From Thiorhodovibrio litoralis (GTDB taxonomy: Bacteria; Pseudomonadota; Gammaproteobacteria; Chromatiales; Chromatiaceae), in contig NZ_CP121473.1 of the NCBI RefSeq assembly GCF_033954455.1, positions 1,970,501 to 2,034,500 of the forward strand: a DNA stretch of 64,000 bases, read 5' to 3'. The notes under the pieces were generated by a model that worked only from the letters and a program-made list of their open reading frames with translations, was not told the DNA's origin and did not search any database. Within the stretch, counting starts at the first letter, position 1; every line of letters begins with the position of its first letter. This document shows, piece after piece, positions 19,623-27,032 of this stretch. Made by a program: the position numbers and the translations under genes.

Positions 19623-20647
19623 GCGCCGAACAACTCCTCAATCGCACGCTCGACGCGGGTGGTGGAGCCTGCATCATCCAGAACATTGCGCCGCAGCCGA
19701 TGGCGCAGTGCGGGCGGGGCGACGCGGCGGATATGGTCATCGCCCACGGCATCGTCACCCTCCAAGGCCGCAAGGGCGCGCGCGGCGCGGATCAGGGTCA
19801 GCTCGCCGCGCAGACCGTCGGTGCCGAGCTTCATGCAAAGTTCGGCCGCGCGCTCAAGCGCCGCGTCCGGAACCTCGACCTTTTCAAGTCGTTCCTTGGC
19901 TTTGACGATCTGATTGCGCACCTTGCCGTCCTTGCGCTTCCATTTGGCAACAAAGGCGTCAGGGTCCTTCTCGAACTCATCGCGCAGCCGCACCACCTGC
20001 ACCCGGGTTTTCAGGTCTTGCGGAGTTTTGACCTCGACCGAGAGGCCGAAGCGATCGAGCAGCTGCGGGCGCAGCTCGCCTTCCTCCGGGTTACCGGAGC
20101 CGACTAGGACGAACTTGGCCGGGTGGCGGACACTGAGGCCCTCGCGCTCGACGACGTTTTCGCCCGAGGCGGCAACGTCGAGCAGGGAGTCGACCAAGTG
20201 ATCCTCGAGCAGGTTGACCTCGTCGATATAGAGAAAGCCGCGATGCGCGCGCGCCAGCAGACCGGGCTCGAAGGCTTTCTCGCCGCGGGTCAGGGCGCTT
20301 TCCAGATCAAGCGCGCCAATGACGCGGTCCTCAGTGGCACCCAGGGGCAGGTCGACTACCGGCACTGCAGCCTTGCGGACCTTGATGTCATCCTTCTTGC
20401 GGCGGGTGCGGCAGGACTCGCACAGGCCGGCGTCATTGGCCTGCGGGTCGCAGTTATAGGTGCATTTGTCGATCACCTGCATTTGCGGCAGCAGCGCGGC
20501 CAGAGCGCGGATGGCGGTGGACTTGCCCGTGCCGCGATCGCCAAAGACCAATACACCGCCGATGCTTTGATCGGTGGCCGCGATCAGGATCGCGAGCTTC
20601 ATTTCTTCCTGGGCAACGATGGCCGAAAACGGAAAGGCGACGGGCAT
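19619..20647 (-). CDS. bchI: Magnesium chelatase ATPase subunit I
   Basis: A 342-residue AAA+ ATPase. It has Walker A GDRGTGKST (about 31-39), Walker B region FLYIDEVNLLEDHLVD, sensor 1 LVGSGNPEEGELRPQLLDRF and the ATEDRVIGALDLESAL insert of the family. It forms hexameric rings that drive the chelatase with BchD. It is the first gene of the bchI-bchD-bchO operon. Three 15-bp-spaced direct repeats lie immediately upstream of the start. Confidence 0.97.
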   Translation of the reverse strand: MPVAFPFSAIVAQEEMKLAILIAATDQSIGGVLVFGDRGTGKSTAIRALAALLPQMQVIDKCTYNCDPQANDAGLCESCRTRRKKDDIKVRKAAVPVVDLPLGATEDRVIGALDLESALTRGEKAFEPGLLARAHRGFLYIDEVNLLEDHLVDSLLDVAASGENVVEREGLSVRHPAKFVLVGSGNPEEGELRPQLLDRFGLSVEVKTPQDLKTRVQVVRLRDEFEKDPDAFVAKWKRKDGKVRNQIVKAKERLEKVEVPDAALERAAELCMKLGTDGLRGELTLIRAARALAALEGDDAVGDDHIRRVAPPALRHRLRRNVLDDAGSTTRVERAIEELFGA

Positions 20648-20662
20648 GATTAGGCCATCCTT

Positions 20663-20699
20663 AGGTCAAGAATAGGGAGGTCAAAACAATGGAGGTCAA
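20663..20699 (-). promoter_or_regulatory. Three 15-bp-spaced TTGACCT repeats in the bchI leader
   Basis: AGGTCAA (TTGACCT on the coding strand) occurs at 20663-20669, 20678-20684 and 20693-20699, exactly 15 bases apart, 16 to 52 bases before the bchI ATG. Each contains a -35-like TTGACC. They could be tandem regulator sites or overlapping -35 elements. No match to a TGT-N12-ACA PpsR box was noticed in the same stretch. Confidence 0.5.
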
Positions 20700-20858
20700 A
20701 CAAAGCGCCCGGCAACTGCGGGCAAAAAAGAGCGTCTTGGTGAGCAAAGATCAAGCGCGTGATCCTCCGGGGTATTGATGGGCGGCCTTGGCGCCGCGCC
20801 GAACAACCCGAAACCCTATCGCTGTTGTGATGTTGCGGTCAAGTTGCCGAGGCGGGTT

Positions 20859-21659
20859 TCAGCCGCCGCCGGCAGGGGTTAAGGGGCTTGGCGCGAGCAA
20901 TTCTCGCAGCTTCCGCGGTGCCTCGATCAGGGGATTGTGTCCGCAATCATCGATGATGTCGTGGCGGGTCGCGGGTCGCCTGTGCTTAACCCCTTTGCCA
21001 ATGGCGGTGAACTTGGCATCTTCTTCTCCTGTGATCCAATGGAGCTCCCCGTTGAAAGCCTCGATTGCCGTCCAGGTCGGCGGCATCTGCCCGAGGCCAA
21101 AGCAGGCCAGATTGCGCGCCAGCCCTTCGGGCCTTTGTGCCAGACGCTGGCGATGCTGGGCTGTGACGGCCGCCGGGGCGCGCGCCGCCTGGGCGTGAAA
21201 CAGCGCCTGATGCTGCCAGGCAGTAGCAAAGCGCGCGATCCCCTGATCGCGCAGGCAATCGATCCACTGCTGATCCTGCCGGCGCCGGGCCGCGCGCTCG
21301 CTGGTTGTTTCAAGCCCCGGATGGGCGGAGATGATCACCAGACGCTGGAATCGCTCCGGCGCGGCCGCCATCAGCGCCAGAGCAATGCGCCCGCCAAGAG
21401 AATAGCCCGCGAGGGAATGAACGGTCTCTGGCAGTGCGCGCAGCAGGCGTTGGATTTCCTTGGAGAACTCCTTCTCTGGATCAGGGCTCTGGCCATGACC
21501 GGGTAGGTCGATAGCCAAAGCGGGATGCGCTGCTGGCCAGATACCGGCCCAGTCGCTTGCACTCCCGGTAAAGCCATGGAGCAGCAGCCAGCTTGGAGGC
21601 GTGCGGGCTGGCTTCGGAGTGTTGGTTGCGAATTGCTCAGCATGGTAACCGGTGATCAT
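20859..21659 (-). CDS. menH: SHCHC synthase-like alpha/beta hydrolase
   Basis: A 266-residue alpha/beta hydrolase with HGFTGSASDW, DLPGHGQS, nucleophile elbow LAGYSLGGRIAL and the C-terminal His in DCGHNP. These match MenH, which eliminates pyruvate to form 2-succinyl-6-hydroxy-2,4-cyclohexadiene-1-carboxylate in menaquinone synthesis. The start at 21659 (MITGYHAE) overlaps the menC stop by 4 bases; upstream in-frame ATGs would lie deep in menC. It is the last gene of menA-menC-menH. Confidence 0.9.
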   Translation of the reverse strand: MITGYHAEQFATNTPKPARTPPSWLLLHGFTGSASDWAGIWPAAHPALAIDLPGHGQSPDPEKEFSKEIQRLLRALPETVHSLAGYSLGGRIALALMAAAPERFQRLVIISAHPGLETTSERAARRRQDQQWIDCLRDQGIARFATAWQHQALFHAQAARAPAAVTAQHRQRLAQRPEGLARNLACFGLGQMPPTWTAIEAFNGELHWITGEEDAKFTAIGKGVKHRRPATRHDIIDDCGHNPLIEAPRKLRELLAPSPLTPAGGG

Positions 21660-22819
21660 TCTCGGTCTCCTGCGGTCGCCCATGACTGGAACCCGCTGCC
21701 AGGTCCTTCCCCGAGATGCAGCATGCCATCGCGGATTGGTGGTGGCTCGCCAAGGTCCTTGGCCAGCCAATCGGCTGTCGCTAGCCCATGATGGATTCGC
21801 GCGGCCTGAGAGCCTTCTGCCAGATGGGCAAGCGCGGCAGCGAGTTGGGCGCTTGCCCAGAGTCCCGCAGCGGACTCAATCAGACTGGTGACGAGCGTTT
21901 CTTTGCCAGCTTCCAGCGCGGCTGCAGCCAGCTTCAGGCTCGGGCGCAGTCCGCCGAGGACTTGGGGCTTGAGCACCAGCCGCCGCACCGGCAGGTGGTC
22001 CAGTTTCAGCGGCCAAGCGCGGCGGGGCAGAGACTCATCCAGTGCCAGGGCGATGCTGGTGCGCGCCTGGAGTTGAGCGAGCTGGTTGTCTTGCGGATCG
22101 CGCAACGGCTCTTCAAGGGATTCAATCGGCGGGGGACCCCGCTTGCACTTGGCGTTCAGCGCCTCGAGCGCCTGGAGTATGCGGCTGGCGGTGGCGAAAT
22201 CCCAGGCGCCATTGGCATCCAGGCGCAATTGGGCGCCCTCAGGGAGAGCGGCCAAGAGGGCGCCTAGCTGCTCGATCTCGTCCGACCAGTGCCCGGTGCC
22301 GACCTTGAGCTTGAGCACCCGAAAACCAGCCGCGCACTGAGCGGCTATAGTCTGGGGCAGACAGTTCATCAGGGCGCCGAGGGCGCCATTAACCGGAATC
22401 CGCTCGGGCGTGCTCGCGCTGGTTGCCAGTTCTGCCAACGCTGGAGCGCACCCGCGGAGTAGGTACGCCCGCAGCGGGACAGCGGCAGCTTTGCTGAGTA
22501 CATCGAGCAGTGCGCATTCGACCGCGGCATCCGCTGCGGGGGTCGCGCTTGGCAGCGCGGCGTCGAGCGCATCCAGCATGGCCTGCGGGGTGCATGCAGA
22601 CGCTCGCGCTTGCCAATGCGTCAGGCGCCGGTCGGCCGCGTCAAGCTCCTCGGTGCCGGCAGCCGGCAAGGGGGCGCAGTCGCCATAGCCAGTGAGGCCG
22701 TCATGCTCGGCAACAAGCAGCCAGCCGCAGCGTTCGCTGAGCGTGCCTCGGGCACTGTGCCAGGGTTGGCGCAGCGGCAGACGATAGGGTAGGGCTTGCA
22801 GGCGCATCGGCGCAGACAA
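21656..22819 (-). CDS. menC: o-Succinylbenzoate synthase
   Basis: A 387-residue enolase-superfamily enzyme that dehydrates SHCHC to o-succinylbenzoate. Visible landmarks are the catalytic lysine region RVLKLKVGTGHW, metal ligands in RLDANGAW, SLEEPL and LALDESLP, and the second lysine in RLVLKPQVLGGL. It lies 33 bases after menA and overlaps menH by 4 bases. A start at the fifth residue (MRLQALPYRL) is equally possible. Confidence 0.93.
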   Translation of the reverse strand: MSAPMRLQALPYRLPLRQPWHSARGTLSERCGWLLVAEHDGLTGYGDCAPLPAAGTEELDAADRRLTHWQARASACTPQAMLDALDAALPSATPAADAAVECALLDVLSKAAAVPLRAYLLRGCAPALAELATSASTPERIPVNGALGALMNCLPQTIAAQCAAGFRVLKLKVGTGHWSDEIEQLGALLAALPEGAQLRLDANGAWDFATASRILQALEALNAKCKRGPPPIESLEEPLRDPQDNQLAQLQARTSIALALDESLPRRAWPLKLDHLPVRRLVLKPQVLGGLRPSLKLAAAALEAGKETLVTSLIESAAGLWASAQLAAALAHLAEGSQAARIHHGLATADWLAKDLGEPPPIRDGMLHLGEGPGSGFQSWATAGDRE

Positions 22820-22852
22820 GGGTGGAGCGCGGCTGAACAGGTCGCGGCCGGG

Positions 22853-23773
22853 TCAGAACATCGGCCAAGCCAGGCCGATGGCAAAGAGTGCGACCAGCAG
22901 GCTCTGGTAAAGCGCAGTTTGTCCGAGCAGGACATTCAGCGCGCGGCCCTCGGTCCCGGCGAACAGACGGCGAATCAGCGCGATGGCCACCGGCAAGCCG
23001 AGCACGACCGGCCAGGAGTGTGACAGCGGGGCGCACAGCAGCAATAGCGGGATGGCTCCGAGCATCAGCGCGGCATAGAGCTGGCGCGCGCGCGCCTTGC
23101 CCAGCAGGTGATTCAGCGTTCGGCGCCCGGCGCGGTGGTCAGTCTCAAAGTCGCGATAATTATTGAGCAGTAACACAGCGGCGGCGGGCAGGCCGCAGGC
23201 GACGCCAAGCAAGAGCGCAGCGCCAGTGAGCTGCAGGCTTTGCAGATAATAGCTGCCAGCCACTGCGGCGATCCCAAAGAAAGCCAGCACGAACAGCTCG
23301 CCATAAGGGCCATAGGCAATGGGCCGGGGGCCGCTGGTGTAGGCATAACCGGCCAGAATTGCCGCCAGACCCAACAACAGAATCGGCCAGCCGCCGCGCA
23401 CGACCAGCAAGAGACCCACTACAAAGGCGGCGAAAAAGGTCAGATGCGCGGCTTGCTTGACCTGCTGCGCGCTGAACCAGCCCTGCGCCGAGGCCCGTGG
23501 TGGGCCGAGCCGATCTGGCGTGTCCGTGCCGCGCTCGAAGTCGGCAGCATCATTGTGCAGATTGGTGCCGATTTGAATCGCGGTGGCGCCGAACAAGGTC
23601 CCGAGCGCCGCCCAGAACGCCAGGGTGCCGGTATGGAACCAGGCCAGCGCGATGCCGGCGACCACCGGCGAGACCGCGAGAAAGAGCGTGCGCGGACGCG
23701 CCGCGCTGATCCAGCGCCCAGCCTGGAGGCGCAGCCGCTCCCGGCGGGGCAGGGCGATGGTGGAGGATTTCAT
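22853..23773 (-). CDS. menA: 1,4-dihydroxy-2-naphthoate polyprenyltransferase
   Basis: A 306-residue UbiA-superfamily membrane protein with about eight or nine hydrophobic helices. The first Asp-rich motif is NLHNDAADFERGTDTPDR and the second is NNYRDFETDHRAGRRTL, both typical of MenA rather than UbiA. It attaches the isoprenoid tail to dihydroxynaphthoate in the inner membrane. It heads a menA-menC-menH unit and has a promoter-like sequence 80-110 bases upstream that is duplicated in front of menB. Confidence 0.94.
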   Translation of the reverse strand: MKSSTIALPRRERLRLQAGRWISAARPRTLFLAVSPVVAGIALAWFHTGTLAFWAALGTLFGATAIQIGTNLHNDAADFERGTDTPDRLGPPRASAQGWFSAQQVKQAAHLTFFAAFVVGLLLVVRGGWPILLLGLAAILAGYAYTSGPRPIAYGPYGELFVLAFFGIAAVAGSYYLQSLQLTGAALLLGVACGLPAAAVLLLNNYRDFETDHRAGRRTLNHLLGKARARQLYAALMLGAIPLLLLCAPLSHSWPVVLGLPVAIALIRRLFAGTEGRALNVLLGQTALYQSLLVALFAIGLAWPMF

Positions 23774-23852
23774 TGCGCGCTTGGTCTCGGGAGTGGATTG
23801 CTGGGAGGACCATGAGCCTAGGGCTGCGTCATGTTCGGGCGGACAGTGCCGG

Positions 23853-23882
23853 ATTCTACCGAAAAGCGCATCCCTGTTTCAG
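23853..23882 (-). promoter_or_regulatory. Candidate menA promoter, near-identical to the menB promoter
   Basis: On the minus strand CTGAAA (23877-23882), an 18-base spacer and TAGAAT (23853-23858). The 36 bases 23850-23885 match 26804-26839 upstream of menB at 34 of 36 positions, and a further 14-base match (AGGACCATGAGCCT on the plus strand) lies nearer both genes. Conservation of this block in two men leaders supports a functional promoter. The remaining bases to 24144 show nothing else. Confidence 0.65.
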
Positions 23883-24144
23883 CGCCTAGCTTCGCTTTTC
23901 GAAATTCTTCTGCTTCGTGATTAGATGTTGGCGAGCTCCAACTTGTCTGCAAGCGAGGGTTTTGCACAGGCTGCGTCGACGCAAGCCTGGTGGTTCTTGG
24001 TGCCGCGTCTTGAATTGTCGGGTCAGGCAGACTATACCGAAGACGGCACCATCAACCACCTCGACTCGTGGTTAGGCGAGCGCGGGCGCGCCACGGCCTA
24101 CTGTTAGGGCTTACCCCAGGTTCACCCCGCTTGGAGGCGGACAG

Positions 24145-25719
24145 ATGCGATTTTTTAACACCGAAGGGCCAGTGCGGGCAGATAAACACTATCAATTGGA
24201 TCCGCTGCACCGTTGGAATCTCGCCGACATTCTGCGCTTGATCGAGCAGGAGAAGTACTTCTTGCTCCATGCGCCGCGCCAGACCGGAAAAACCAGTTGT
24301 CTGCTCGCGTTGATGGCGCATCTCAACCGCGAGGGCCGTTACCTGGCCGTTTACGCCAACCTGGAAGGCGCTCAAGCCTACCGCGAGCGTCTGGACCCCG
24401 CGATGGCGACTCTGGTGACGGACATTGCCGCTTGGGCGAGCGACTGCGCGGGCGAGACCGAAGCGCCCGCGCTGGCGCGCGAGGTGTTGTCGAGCACACC
24501 CGGCGGCTCGGCGCTGGGCGTGTTTCTCAGTCACTGGTGTGCCCGTTTGGAGCGGCCCCTGGTGCTGCTGCTCGATGAGGTCGATGCACTCGTGGGGGAC
24601 ACCCTGGTCTCGCTGCTGCGTCAGTTGCGCGCCGGTTATACCAAACGCCCGCAGGCCTTTCCCAGCACCATTGTCTTGTGTGGCGTGCGTGACCTGCGCG
24701 ACTACCGCATCCATGCCCACTCCGAGCGTGACCCGATCACCGGCGGCAGCGCCTTCAACATCAAGGCCAAGTCGCTGCGTTTGGGCGATTTCTCAGCCGC
24801 CGAGGTGACAACCCTGCTTGGCGAGCATACCCGGGAGACCGGGCAACACTTCACACCAGAGGCCAGGGCGCGCATCTGGGAACTGACCCAGGGACAGCCT
24901 TGGCTTGTCAATGCGCTGGCGTATGAAAGCTGCTTCGAGAGACCCGAGGGACTTGATCGCAAGCGCGCGATCGATGTTGCCTTGATCGACCAGGCCAAAG
25001 AGCAACTCATCCTGCGCAGCGTTACTCACCTTGACCAACTCGCCGATAAACTGAGAGAAACCCGTGTGCGACGCATCATCGAGCCCATGCTCGCTGGCAC
25101 CTCCCTGGGCGAAGTGCCCACCGACGAACGCGATTACCTGGTCGATCTGGGTCTGCTGCGGCGCACCAACGGCGGCAGTCTTACCGTGGCCAACCCCATC
25201 TACCGCGAAGTCCTGCCGCGCATGCTCGCCAGCGGCCCGCAAGACTCAATGCCTCAGATCAGCCCGAGCTGGCTCAGGCCCACGGGGGATCTGGACCCCG
25301 ATGCTTTGCTCGCGGCCTTTCTCGACTTCTGGCGCCAACATGGCGAGCCATTGCTCGGCAGCGCGCCCTATCACGAGATCGCCCCGCACCTAGTGCTCAT
25401 GGCTTTTCTGCAGCGGGTCGTCAATGGCGAAGGCACCTTGGAACGTGAATACGCCATCGGCCGTGGGCGGATGGATCTGTGTCTGCGCTATCGGGCCGTG
25501 ACACTGGGCATCGAGCTCAAGGTCTGGCGCCCGGGTGCGCCCGATCCACTCACCGAAGGTTTGGCGCAATTGGACGACTACCTGGCGGGCTTGGCGCTGG
25601 ACACCGGCTGGCTCGTCATCTTTGATCGCCGCTCCGGGCTGGCACCGCTGGCCGAGCGGCTGACCGCAACCGAAACCACCAGTCCCGGCGGGCGCCAGGT
25701 GCGCCTGGTGCGGACCTGA
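24145..25719 (+). CDS. AAA ATPase with C-terminal PD-(D/E)XK nuclease-like domain
   Basis: A 524-residue protein. The N-terminal P-loop ATPase has Walker A APRQTGKTS (43-51), Walker B RPLVLLLDEVDAL and a winged-helix-like region after about residue 240. The C-terminal part shows a nuclease core: D444 in GRMDLCLRY and E457-L-K459 in GIELKVWRPG, followed by LAQLDDYLAGLALDTGWLVIFDRR. This resembles the AAA_14/AAA-ATPase_like plus PDDEXK families common in accessory gene sets of large-genome bacteria; function is not established. It is the only plus-strand gene inside the minus-strand men cluster, between menB and menA. Confidence 0.85.
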   Translation: MRFFNTEGPVRADKHYQLDPLHRWNLADILRLIEQEKYFLLHAPRQTGKTSCLLALMAHLNREGRYLAVYANLEGAQAYRERLDPAMATLVTDIAAWASDCAGETEAPALAREVLSSTPGGSALGVFLSHWCARLERPLVLLLDEVDALVGDTLVSLLRQLRAGYTKRPQAFPSTIVLCGVRDLRDYRIHAHSERDPITGGSAFNIKAKSLRLGDFSAAEVTTLLGEHTRETGQHFTPEARARIWELTQGQPWLVNALAYESCFERPEGLDRKRAIDVALIDQAKEQLILRSVTHLDQLADKLRETRVRRIIEPMLAGTSLGEVPTDERDYLVDLGLLRRTNGGSLTVANPIYREVLPRMLASGPQDSMPQISPSWLRPTGDLDPDALLAAFLDFWRQHGEPLLGSAPYHEIAPHLVLMAFLQRVVNGEGTLEREYAIGRGRMDLCLRYRAVTLGIELKVWRPGAPDPLTEGLAQLDDYLAGLALDTGWLVIFDRRSGLAPLAERLTATETTSPGGRQVRLVRT

Positions 25720-25797
25720 GATGAAACAACAGGACGGATTGATGGAAGGCATTCACCTATCGGCCCGAGCGAGTGTTACAGGATCAAGAGACGCATG

Positions 25798-26661
25798 TCA
25801 TGCACGCCGCGGAAAGCGGGAGAAGTCGGGCGGGCGTTTTTCCAGGTAAGCATTACGGCCTTCCTGTGCCTCGGGCGTCTGGTAGTAAAGCCCCGTGGCA
25901 TTGCCGGCCAGTTCCTGAATCCCGGCCAGACCGTCGGTGTCGGCGTTGAAGGCCGCCTTGAGCAGCCGCAGTGCGGTGGGCGAATGGCGCAGCATCTGCC
26001 GGCACCAGTCGAGGGTGACAGCTTCAAGCTCCGATAGCGGCACCACGGTATTGACCAGCCCCATGGCCAGGGCCTCCTGGGCGTCGTACTGGCGGCACAG
26101 AAACCAGATTTCCTTGGCCTTCTTGATGCCGATATTGCGGGCCATCAGCCCGGCTCCAAAACCGGCGTCGAAGCTGCCGACGCGCGGCCCGGTCTGACCA
26201 AAGCGGGCGTTGTCGGCGGCGATGGTCAGGTCGCAGACAAGATGCAGCACATGGCCGCCGCCAATCGCATAACCGGCCACCATGGCAACTACTGGCTTGG
26301 GCAGGGTGCGAATCTGGCGCTGCAAGTCCAGCACATTCAGGTGCTCAGCGCCGGCATGGTCGCGATAGCCGCCGTCGCCGCGGATGCGCTGATCCCCGCC
26401 CGAGCAAAAGGCCAGGTCTCCTGCACCGGTCAGGATGATCACACCGATGTCTGGATCATGATGGGCGCGATGAAAGGCGTCGATCAGCTCGCGGATGGTC
26501 TCCGGGCGGAAGGCGTTGCGCACCTCGGGCCGGTTGATGGTCAGCTTGGCGATACCCTCGGCCTGGTGGTAGAGGATGTCCTGGTAGTCGAGCCCGTCCG
26601 GCTGCTGCCAGTCGATTGATGACTCGGGATGTGCGGTGACTGGATGATTGTGGCTGGTCAA
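25798..26661 (-). CDS. menB: 1,4-dihydroxy-2-naphthoyl-CoA synthase
   Basis: A 287-residue crotonase-fold enzyme that cyclises o-succinylbenzoyl-CoA. It has [17 protein letters not shown], the oxyanion-hole region [37 protein letters not shown] and the active-site [12 protein letters not shown], all MenB-specific. Length matches the family. It has its own promoter-like block upstream and is separated from menD by a large inverted repeat. Confidence 0.96.
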   Translation of the reverse strand: MTSHNHPVTAHPESSIDWQQPDGLDYQDILYHQAEGIAKLTINRPEVRNAFRPETIRELIDAFHRAHHDPDIGVIILTGAGDLAFCSGGDQRIRGDGGYRDHAGAEHLNVLDLQRQIRTLPKPVVAMVAGYAIGGGHVLHLVCDLTIAADNARFGQTGPRVGSFDAGFGAGLMARNIGIKKAKEIWFLCRQYDAQEALAMGLVNTVVPLSELEAVTLDWCRQMLRHSPTALRLLKAAFNADTDGLAGIQELAGNATGLYYQTPEAQEGRNAYLEKRPPDFSRFPRRA

Positions 26662-26806
26662 TGTCGGGCCTTGGATGTGGCGTAATGCGGATAGATTGGC
26701 GTGAATCCCACGGCCCGATCCTCCGTGGCAGGACCATGAGCCTTGAGATGCGCTTGATTTCAGTGAGCGACCGGTTGCTTAGGCGGCACTTGCGCGATAC
26801 AGGCGG

Positions 26807-26836
26807 ATTCTACCGAAAAGCGCAACCCCGTTTCAG
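26807..26836 (-). promoter_or_regulatory. Candidate menB promoter, near-identical to the menA promoter
   Basis: On the minus strand CTGAAA (26831-26836), an 18-base spacer and TAGAAT (26807-26812), 146 bases before the menB start. The block is a 34/36 copy of that upstream of menA. Both leaders also share CATGGTCCT, which starts a short open frame (MVLP...) that overlaps the downstream gene out of frame; I do not call it a gene. Confidence 0.65.
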
Positions 26837-26867
26837 CGCAGAGTTTGGCAGCACAAATGAGCTTTCG

Positions 26868-26988
26868 GTTTTGAGTCGGGTGACGGGCGCGGGGGTGTTC
26901 GATCGCCCTGCTCTGATCGGGCGACGCGATCGCAAGCCTACAGGGAAGTATTCACGGCGTCCCCCGCGCCCGTCACCCGGCTCAAAAC
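26868..26988. repeat. 28-bp inverted repeat with internal hairpin, between menD and menB
   Basis: The arms 26868-26895 and 26961-26988 are complementary at 27 of 28 positions and are very GC-rich in their inner half (GGGTGACGGGCGCGGGGG). The 65-base loop carries a further 6-bp stem, TCGCCC/GGGCGA at 26903-26908 and 26919-26924. It starts 45 bases past the menD stop. No T run follows on either strand, so it is not a standard intrinsic terminator. It could be an mRNA 3'-stabilising structure, a REP/MITE-like element or a cruciform. Confidence 0.85.
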
Positions 26989-27032
26989 AAGAAGAAATGC
27001 AGGTATGCAATGCCGACTTTCTTCATCCAGTT

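Noticed and set aside
18301-19905. 534-residue Ser/Arg-rich frame antisense to bchD
   Set aside because: Composition is that of a high-GC shadow frame; bchD on the other strand is unambiguous.
20663-20699. Short regular repeats as a possible CRISPR array
   Set aside because: Units of 7 bases with 8-base spacing are far too short for CRISPR repeats and spacers, and no cas genes are present.
23550-23813. MVLP... leader peptides starting at the shared CATGGTCCT in the menA and menB leaders
   Set aside because: The frames run into menA and menB out of frame and do not resemble each other beyond four residues.
26868-26988. Intrinsic terminator for menD
   Set aside because: There is no T run after the stem on either strand and the loop is 65 bases, so I list it as an inverted repeat instead.
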